NCBI RefSeq assembly: GCF_037042905.1
Contig: NC_087261.1
Coordinates: forward strand, 13,404,217 to 13,468,216
From: Lytechinus pictus
Lineage: Eukaryota > Echinodermata > Echinoidea > Temnopleuroida > Toxopneustidae
DNA: 64,000 bases
Reading direction: 5' to 3'
This document shows positions 56,062-64,000 of the stretch, piece by piece (the stretch's first letter is position 1; each line of letters begins with the position of its first letter). A program made the translations under genes and the position numbers. Below the pieces are notes generated by a model. That model was given only the letters and a program-made list of their open reading frames with translations. It had not been told where the DNA came from and did no database searches.

Positions 56062-56360
56062 CGACAGTTGCTCCGCCGACATCTGCTCCGCCGACAATTG
56101 CTACGCAAAATACGACCACTGCTCCGCCGACAATTGCTCCGGACAGTTGCTCCGCCGACAGTTGCTCCGTCGACACTTGCTCCGCCGATATCTGCTCCAC
56201 CGACATCTGCTCCGCCGATATTTGCTCCACCGATATTTGCTCCGCCGACATTTGCTCCGTCGACATCTGCTCCGCCGAAAATTGCTCCGCCGACAATTGC
56301 TCCGCCGATAAATGCTCCGCCGACATCAGCTCCGATTATACGACAATTGCTCCGCGATAA
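55746..56360 (+). pseudogene. LINE APE endonuclease N-terminus running into a minisatellite
   Basis: The first ~105 codons read FSILQWNAQGLECHGDELI, IICVQETWLEEGRVLQIPDY and CAIYVHSSLNYKGVF. They carry the N of WNAQG and the catalytic E of the QETWL motif of apurinic-like LINE endonucleases. From about codon 106 the frame continues without a stop through the 15 bp repeat as an APPTSAPPTI-type Pro/Ala/Ser/Thr-rich stretch. The His, Asp and RT parts are missing, so no active endonuclease is made. Confidence 0.8.
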
Positions 56361-56470
56361 TTGCTCCGCCGATAATTGCTCCGTCGACATCTGCTCCACC
56401 GAAAATTGCTCCACCGAAAATTGCTCCGTCGATATTTGCTCCGCCGACATCTGCTCCGATTATACAACAA
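56062..56470. repeat. 15 bp GC-rich minisatellite
   Basis: About 26 copies of gctccgccgacatct and close variants (gctccaccgatattt, gctccgtcgacatct). A few units are deleted or expanded (gctccgattatacgacaatt). Because the unit is 15 bp, several frames on both strands stay open. None is a separate gene. Confidence 0.9.
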
Positions 56471-57768
56471 CTGCATGAACATCTTATTTCTCCAAGTTGG
56501 TCTATGTTTTAAATGATAAGAAATTCATCCTGATACAAATTGTTTTGTTGTTGGTTTTTTCTTGTTATTCGTTAATGTTTTATTTATTTTATTCTCCCCC
56601 TATCATCACAGCTTTCTGCTTAAAAAAAAAAAAACAAATCGTTCTCCCTACCGCTGCCACTTGACAAATTGTAACGGAGAAGGGAAATGACACCCCCCCC
56701 CCTCCCCCATTGAAATTGTGAATCTGGATTTTTGTTCATATATTATTATCATTGGTTTCACTCCGGTCTTGAGCGGGGAGAGAAATTGGGGGGGGGGGGA
56801 GGGGTGCTGGACACAATATCTCTTCTGCTTTCCAGCAACTTATACACCATACATTTGCGCGGGCTCTCTCTCTCTCTCTCTCTTTCTCGTTTTGTTCTTT
56901 CACGCTGTTTATTTTCATTGATGACCGCTTGATTTATTGTATATTTAGCAGCATTATAATTATTAATATTTTTATCAATAATTTTTATTTACATCTTGGG
57001 CCTTATCTACCCTTGCACCTTTTTTCTTTCAATTTGTTTCAAACGAAAGTATGATCATCACTGGCGTACAGATGGGGGAGGGGTGTGCTAGGGGTCACGG
57101 ATCCCCCCCCCCCCCATTCTCCCTACCAATGAAAAAAATAATAAAGGAATGGAAAATAAATGTAATCCTTGTCTGGCCCCCTCCAATATTGTTGTTGTTG
57201 GCTCATTACGCTACTGGTGAGTTACTATAAAACTAGACATCGATTGTATTTTTGTTCTATTCTGTGCAATAGCGACAATATAAATATGTTTTAATAAATG
57301 AATATATGTATGTATCTCTCTCACTACGTCTAAACAAATAATGTTATTTTTAAAAGACAATAATATATATACCAGTAATAATATATTTACAAATTCATGA
57401 AACCCAATACGCATTAAACTGAATTTATAATTCGAGCACAAAGCGCGAGCTGTTATTGACCTGGAAAATTGTAAACAATGAAGCATATCTCGGGGGGGGG
57501 GGGGGATATCTCATAGTGAGAGCGCGATGCGCTAATTGAATATTTTTGATATATTTACCAGAAAAGGGACATTTTGTGATCGTGAACTTGAGACATATTC
57601 AAGGAGTGGACCAAGCTTTCGCCACTAGGGTTGGGGGGGGGGGGCCGGCCGGCGCGGGGGGGGGGTGGAAAAAACATTTTCATCCATATTTTCGCCGATC
57701 AGCCGCTAAAAGCGGAATTTTTATCATTTTTTTAGGGTTAGTCCTAACTAAAGACTAAAGTTTAAAGT
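56471..57768. other. Intergenic sequence with C/G runs and a small repeat element
   Basis: Contains C-runs near 56690 and 57105, a G-run near 56789 and a ct microsatellite (56866-56884). A possible short CACTGGCGTA-end element lies at about 57060-57216 (cactggcgtacag ... tacgctactggtg). A degenerate gagcacaaagcgcgagct unit lies at 57434-57451. No gene recognised. Confidence 0.4.
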
Positions 57769-58210
57769 GGAACCGTCGTGGTGTGGTCTAGCGGTTCTGA
57801 CTCTTGGCTTGTACTTAAACGGTCGTGTTTTCGAATCCCACCTTGGTGTAGCATCCTTTGGCAAGTCGTTAATCCACACTTTGCCATTCTCAACCCAGGT
57901 GCTAAATTGTAAGATGGGAAAGTCATTGTAGCTTGTCCTGCATTGTGTGCGCCTCATCGGTGACAGGCTGGAATACTCCCCAGGGAGTGGAAGATGTGCA
58001 TACGTTGTGTGCGGGAATAGCTGATTAAAGTGACCGGGGTGATAAATATGTAAGCGCTTAGATACATACAATATCTTAAGCGCATTATAGATAACTGGAT
58101 GATTGTTATTATCATTATTGTTATTATTATTATAATCATTATTATTATTATTACTATTACTATTTTCAGCATTATTATTATTATCATTGTTATTAGTAGC
58201 AGTAGTATTA
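57769..58210 (+). mobile_element. tRNA-derived SINE with ATT-type tail
   Basis: The head resembles a tRNA: A box tggtctagcgg (57784-57794) and B box gttttcgaatcc (57827-57838), with the right spacing for a Pol III internal promoter. A body of about 230 bp follows. The 3' end is gtaagcgcttagatacatac...cttaagcgcattataga and a long att/atc repeat tail (58095-58210). This is the usual tRNA-head, body, LINE-like tail and simple-repeat layout of a SINE. Single copy in this window. Confidence 0.75.
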
Positions 58211-58472
58211 TTTGTATTATATTTCATTCTCCTTCCTTTCATTTTTTTTATATATTTCAAAATATTTTGATATCCGTTCCAGAAATTAATCAAAAGGATA
58301 CGTATCTCGCCAATTAAATTATGGAGGAGCTAAGCTGAAACTTTTTTATCATAGGTTATGAAAACGGAATGTAAAAAAAACACACACAATCATGTTCCGT
58401 ATCTTACTAAATAGCGCGATATGCAAGCTGGGATTATTAATAGGCCTACTGGTCTGGCGCTCACAGTGGCAT

Positions 58473-58695
58473 AATGAGCCAAAATGGCTGCTGGAACAAT
58501 AGTTCTAAAAAGATGCGAGCGAGCGAAGCGAGCTAGCAAATTTTTTGACATTTTTTAAAGAGTTTGACATAATATTCAGAAAATAATATACCATTTCACC
58601 CTTTCCATTTCATTTTCTTTCTTGTTCTCTTTTCTTCTTGGTCGTGAAACATTTGGGGGCACATGGCCCCCAAGCCGCCCCCATCTCGCCAGTGG
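58473..58695. mobile_element. Decayed CAGTGGCGTA-family MITE
   Basis: Starts cagtggcataatgagcc and ends catctcgccagtg. Possible 8 bp targets ggcgctca and gacgccca differ at two positions. It shares gcgagcgagcgaagcgagct and the ttgacatttttt block with 17.3 and 21.3 kb. Confidence 0.5.
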
Positions 58696-59257
58696 ACGCC
58701 CATGATATTCCCTAAAACTTGGGGCGCCCCACTGCGATTTTTTTTTTCTAGGAGCGTCGAGGAACGTATGATGGGATATAGGCATGTGTGTTAGACCGCG
58801 TTGCCGGGGAGGGGGGTCATTTTCATTACACAGCGTGTACGTCTTACGTGAAGACATTAAGGCGTTGGTGCAGTGTACATACACCATGGAAATAATCGAA
58901 AACACCAGAGGGGGGGGGGGTCAAACTCGGACATGAAGGGTTTCTTTATGTAAAAAAAAGAAGCCTACAAACAGGACAAATTCGCTGGCAGTGCGAATTT
59001 CAGCGGAGTTCCCATCGTAGTGGGGCAATAACAACAGATGGACCACCAGCTTATGGCAACCCCCGGATCAGTCTCGCGCCGCAGTGCTCCAGGTATAAGG
59101 CAGGGGCTGAAAAGGGCGGCCCAAGATATAAACTCTGGCCCTACCACGCAGCTGATCGGAAACCATTTACTCGATGCAACGGATGATGTACGGGCCAACA
59201 TTGGGTCCTTGGCAACGGTTGCTCGAGATGTGCAATGGCAGAGGTAATGTATGATGT

Positions 59258-59620
59258 TTAAAGAGAACAACAACAACAACAACAACAGAACAACAACAGA
59301 ACAACAACACTACCACATCCACATTCATGGAGTTGATAATGATGTTGATAATGATGATGATAATAATGATGATGATGATGATAATGGTGGTACAATGATA
59401 ATGATGATGATGATGATGATAATAATGATGATAATAATGATGATGATGATGATAATGGTGGTACAATGATAATGATAATAATGATGATGATGATGATGAT
59501 GATGATAATGATGATGATAATAATGATGATGATGATGATAATGGTGGTACAATGATGATGATAATAATGATGATGATGATGATGATAATGGTGGTACAAT
59601 GATAATGATAATAAATACAT
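59258..59620. repeat. AAC and GAT microsatellites
   Basis: An aac/aacaac run (59267-59308) is followed by a long gatgat/aatgat array with repeated ggtggtacaatgat interruptions every 60-75 bp. Poly-Ile/His/Asp frames here are artefacts. Confidence 0.9.
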
Positions 59621-60305
59621 GAACACACGTTTTCTTCTCATAAAGTTCATTCTTGGAAAATACATAGGCGGCCATATACAGATGAAGGTATATCATTTAT
59701 AGAAGAAAATCTTGTTTGATTGATTTGTTTTATTTTTGAAACTACGTGTAAAATTATATCCCCCATCAACAATAAATTGTTACTTACATTATTGATTGAT
59801 AGATTGATTGATTCTTTATTTCCATGAAAAAGATAAATTATACAACAGAAAATATATTGACAATATTTCACGGTAAAATAACAATAAACAATCATTGCAT
59901 GGGAGGGGACAGTCATAAGCACAAAGGCTTGAAAAAGGACGCCCCTCAAGAAAGACTACGGCCCTGAATAAAATCAATATAAGTCATATTTAAACAATTA
60001 AAGCATGGCCAAAAGAAAAACACATCAAGCATGTCAAGAATAAATCAAATGATAACACACCAGCCGTGTATCGATTAATATTACTATTATTATAACATCA
60101 GAATGAATATAATTCGACTATTGGCGGACCATATGGATTTCATTTTTGAATTTAAAAAAAAATTAATTATCCTTTTTCTATCAGTGAAGAAAACAATCAT
60201 GATCAACATAAAACAAAAAAGCAACTCACTATTATCTATTATCATAATCTAAAAACCTACGGTGTATATGACATGATGTTATCAATAGAATGAAATTTCT
60301 TTTAC
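59621..60305. other. Intergenic sequence without a recognised gene
   Basis: AT-rich DNA with attgattgattgatt simple sequence near 59790-59812. No coding signal on either strand. Confidence 0.35.
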
Positions 60306-60309
60306 CACA

Positions 60310-60790
60310 ATCCTCATTATTTATGCTTTATTCGTCATTATTCGTATTTTGCCATACCTGAATTACGGTCTCTTGATTTGGGGTAATACCCATCAAACAT
60401 TGATAGAAAATATTTTTATACTGCAAAAGAAGGTTATCCGGATTATTTGCAATGCTCCAATACGCTCTCATACTAATTCTTTATTTTTCGAAAACAAGAT
60501 TTTTAAAAATTGAGGATTTATATTCATTTCAACTAGGTCAGTTTATGTATCAATATACTAGCAATGATTTACCTATTGTTTTCATGACATGTTTCATAAA
60601 AATGAGAGCATTCATAAATACCCAACTATATAGGCAATCAGATGAATTCCAATTACCGCTTTTCAGGACGTTCAAAGCCAAAAATACTTTCATTTATGAA
60701 GGCCCAAAATTTTGGAATTCCTTTCATAACGACTTAAAGAATTCCCCCTCTCCGTACACTTAAAAAAAAAAGTTAAAATCTTTCTTACAG
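60310..60790 (+). pseudogene. LINE ORF2 C-terminal fragment
   Basis: Plus-strand reading gives RILPYLNYGLLIWGNTHQTL, then IENIFILQKKVIRIICNAPI and RSHTNSLFFENKILKIEDLY. Later comes FKAKNTFIYEGPKFWNSFHN. This matches the LINE block LPYLNYC...WG......L..LQK.AIR.I.......HT..LF...KILK. One frame change occurs near 60450. Ends at an A-run near 60770. Confidence 0.7.
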
Positions 60791-60890
60791 AAATCCTATA
60801 ATCACGTCTAAAAAATACATCATCACAGATTTCTATCTTTATTCACCGTTCCTTTGCACTCATGCGCTACTTTGCTTCTGTTTGTCTACA

Positions 60891-63678
60891 TAGTCCAGGA
60901 TAGAAGGGGTCGAACCTTGTTTTTTTATATATACAATGTTTTTTTATGGTTTCTTGTCAATTCGAGGGTGCTGATTCCGAATCTGAATGATGCCACTCGT
61001 GTAACCTTGAGCATTTTCTGCAAATTGGCAAAATCCAATATGGCCGCCAAAATATTCAAATTACCCATGAAAATCATAAAATTGTCCACACATTGGCTAT
61101 AAAGTACATGCAATTGTGCTGCCGGAGTGAAATAATATCTGAAAAAATGATTTTTGTCAAAATATTTATTTTCTTGATATCAAAATGGCCGCCATCATAG
61201 ACCCCTGTACAATATGAATGGGGAAAATTAATTTTTACAAAATTGAGCACTGAAATGCAAGTAATTATGATCTATGAGTGAAGCAATGTCTGTAAACATG
61301 ATTGCTAACGATATATATCATTTGTTATGTCAGTTATGTGATAAATCCTGTATTTTGATATTCAAAATGGCCTTCAAAAGCCCTAACACTATTATGTACA
61401 ATGTGAATGGTGACACAAAAAAATCACAAGAGTGAGCACTAAAATGCATTTTGTTGAGATAAACGAGTGGAATACTGACTAAAAACATTATTGTTAACGA
61501 AATTTATTATTTAACATGCCATGTATGTGATAAACCCTGTATTTTGATATTTAATATGACCGCCAAAGGCCCTAAAATTATGATCTACGATGTGAGAGAG
61601 GACAAAAACAATCACAAGATGAGCACTAAAACGTATTTTTTGGTGGTAAATTAGTGGAATACTGTCTTCAAATATAATTTGCAACGAAATATATTATTCG
61701 GGTTTCATATTTGTGTTAAATATTGTATTTTGACTTTCAAAATGGCCGCCAAAAGACATTGACTGTATTATGTACAATCGATCTGGGAAACCAATTTTCA
61801 CATGAGTCAGCACCATAACATGCATATAATTGTGATTTAAGAGTAAAATATTGTCTGAAAACATAATTCCTAACAAGATATACCATTCATTCTACCAGGT
61901 AGGTGATAAATAATGTATTTTGAAAGTCAAACTGGCCGCTACAGGCCCTAACGGTAGGCCTATTATGTACTTTGTGAATGGGAACATATAATTTTAACAG
62001 AATTTGGCTTTGCTTGACTAAATGGTGTTGCATGTATGAGTGAAATATCGTCTGAAAATATGATTTTGTAACCAAATAGATCATTTCTTATGTTATTTAG
62101 GTGATAAATGCTATATTTAAATTTCAAAATGGCTGCAATATGTTTCTTTGTGGAAATTATCTTTCCCCATTCAAATTTTACATATTAAGATAAGGGACTA
62201 TGGCGGCCATTTTTCATTTTTAAAAGGCTGCATTCATCACCTTTATGACACAAGCTATGATATATTTCGTTAGAAATCATTGGGTTTAGACAATACTTAA
62301 CACTTACATCAAAATTAAGCCATTTTCATAGTAAAAATTTTGTCAAAATTATCTGTCCCCAGTTACAATGAACATACTACTTTGGGCTATGGCAGCAATT
62401 TTGAATTTCAAAGTAAGGCCTTTATTACCTTCTCAACCATTATGTGATGTATTTAGTCAGAAATCATGTTCAAGACCAAATTTTACCTATACATCACATA
62501 GTTACGTGCGTTTTTGGTTCTCATTCTGGTGATGATTAGTTTCCCTATACGCATATTACAGAATTTGTAGGGGCTTGTGCGGCCGTTTTGAAAGTCAAAA
62601 TACAGTATTTATCACCTATGGGAGAGGAAATGTTATATTTCATTAAAAAAATCACGTTTTCAAACAATATTTTCCTTATACAACAGAATTATATGGATTT
62701 CATAGTCAGGCAAATCCTAATTCTTTCAAAAGTATTTGTCCCCATTTACATTGTAGATAATACTGTAAGGGCCCATAGGGGCCATTTTGAATTTTACAAT
62801 ACAGCATTTATCTCATGCATGAAAAATGAAATGATATGTTTCGCCACAAATCATGTGTTTAGACAATATTTCACTCGTATAGATTACAATTACATTAATT
62901 TTATTGTTTTTACTCTTGTGAAAATTAGTTTCTCCATTCGCTTTGTTCATAATACAGATAGGGCCTATGGCAGCCATTTTGAATGTCAACATGCAGCATA
63001 ATTACCGAAATTGCAAGGGAAATGATATGTTTCGTTAGAAATCCTTGTTGTCAGACAGTGTTACACCAATATTTCGCAGTTATTGGCATTTTAAAGTCAA
63101 ACAAATTCAAAGGTTGTGAAAATTATTTGTCCCCTTTTATATATTGTACACAGTATAAGGGGTCTATGACAGCCATTTTGAATATCATAATACAGCATTT
63201 ATCACATTAGATAGTATACAAATGACATAGTTTTGTTAATAGTCATGTTTTCAGACAGTATATAGTCCACTCGCAGGTCACAATAACATGCAATTATAGT
63301 GCTCTTGTTTGAAAAAATATTTTCCCCATTCATATTCTACATAATAAAGTATACAGGGGTTATGGCGGCCATTTTGAATATCAATAAAATAAATATTTTG
63401 TCAAATATCGCGTTTCCAATTGGTATTTCACTTCTGCACAACAACTACATGCATTTTATAGCTAATGTGTTGGCAATTTTATGATTTTCATGGGTAATTT
63501 GCATATTTTGGCGGCCATATTGGATTTTGCCAATTTGCGGAAAATGCTCAAGGTTACAAGAGTGGCATCATTCAGATTCGGAATCAGCACCTTCGAATTG
63601 ACAAGAAACCATCAAAAAACATTGTATATCTAAAAAAACAAGGTTCGACCCCTTGTCTATGGGGCTTATCCTGGACTA
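60891..63678. mobile_element. 2.8 kb inverted-repeat element with GGCCGCCAT-type units
   Basis: The left end tagtccaggatagaaggggt pairs with the right end ...taggacaaggg-type complement (atcctggacta at 63668-63678). The inverted similarity continues through tgctgattccgaatctgaat and caaattggcaaaatccaata and their complements at 63540-63590. The interior holds about a dozen diverged units of roughly 170-200 bp, such as ttcaaaatggccgcc with tattatgtacaatg. The units are in one orientation to about 62110 and inverted after about 62150. Non-coding. Same architecture as 23280-26870. Confidence 0.7.
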
Positions 63679-63724
63679 ACACTCCTCTCCCTGTAGTTCA
63701 TTATGCAGTTATCACATTCATTCC

Positions 63725-63770
63725 TCACCCCCCCCCCCCCTTCATCTCTCTCTCTATCTCTCATTCATCC
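63725..63770. repeat. C-run and CT microsatellite
   Basis: A 12 bp C-run precedes ctctctctctatctctc. Confidence 0.8.
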
Positions 63771-64000
63771 GCTTTCATTCTATACTGTTTCTCATTCCTG
63801 AGTTTTTTGCGTAATTTTCGTATATTTTGGTTATTTAATATTTTCTTTTAATGATGTCTCCTGTTGGTAATCATGGTTTATATTTTGATTTGTGTATATA
63901 AATTTATTTATCGCTTGTCATATTTTGAGGCGCCCACAATATACAAGCTTTGCTTTTTAGTGGGATCCTCCATTTTCACAAATTATAAATCACAAATCCT
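63771..64000. other. Window end, no feature recognised
   Basis: AT-rich DNA without coding or repeat structure that can be supported. Confidence 0.35.

Noticed and set aside
56016..56512. Frames with SAEQMSTEQ or APPTSAPP repeats on both strands
   Set aside because: Produced by the 15 bp minisatellite, which leaves several frames open.
59167..59696. His/Ile/Ser-rich frames
   Set aside because: GAT/AAT microsatellite translation on both strands.

Overview
The window looks like AT-rich nuclear DNA from a marine invertebrate, perhaps an echinoderm. The reasons are spliced genes with GT/AG introns, Pol III-type tRNA genes, many LINE, Penelope and hAT remnants, long C/G homopolymers and dense microsatellites. 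There is no bacterial-style gene packing. The species assignment is inference from repeat style only.

Only one host protein gene can be rebuilt with confidence. It is a four-exon SLC16-type (monocarboxylate porter, MFS) transporter on the minus strand: exon 1 at 49030-48814, exon 2 at 48350-48210, exon 3 at 38945-37905 and exon 4 at 37338-37190. All junctions are phase 1 with GT/AG borders and the joined frame is 512 codons plus stop. A second, broken copy of the same gene lies on the plus strand between about 8.06 and 20.15 kb. Its large exon is split by a TTAA-flanked foldback element and by a hAT-type element that itself carries a 6.6 kb insertion. A lone exon-2 homologue sits on the minus strand at 28325-28465.

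From 30.0 to 31.8 kb there is a head-to-tail array of about 412 bp units. Four of them carry a complete minus-strand tRNA gene whose anticodon is UCA, which would read UGA. Each is followed by a T-run Pol III terminator, and the fifth unit stops just before the tRNA.

The rest is mobile DNA. A Jockey/CR1-like LINE (34.0-37.0 kb) is split by a 1 kb element full of nuclear-receptor-type direct repeats, and a second copy of that element lies at 18.3-19.3 kb. An RNase H-containing LINE 3' half (51.7-54.1 kb) is followed head to tail by a LINE 5' half with gag-like zinc knuckles and an endonuclease start (54.1-56.06 kb), which runs in frame into a 15 bp minisatellite. A Penelope-like reverse transcriptase fragment lies at 26.9-27.6 kb. 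Several hAT-type non-autonomous elements have clear 8 bp target duplications (46779-47968, 50019-50907, 44898-45084, 9023-16882). Two multi-kilobase inverted-repeat elements are built from about 165-200 bp units rich in a GCCGCCAT motif (23.3-26.9 and 60.9-63.7 kb). Three foldback elements rich in CCGAAT lie at 40.3-42.4 kb, and two tandem repeats of about 170 bp lie inside the transporter's second intron. Many smaller LINE fragments are noted individually.
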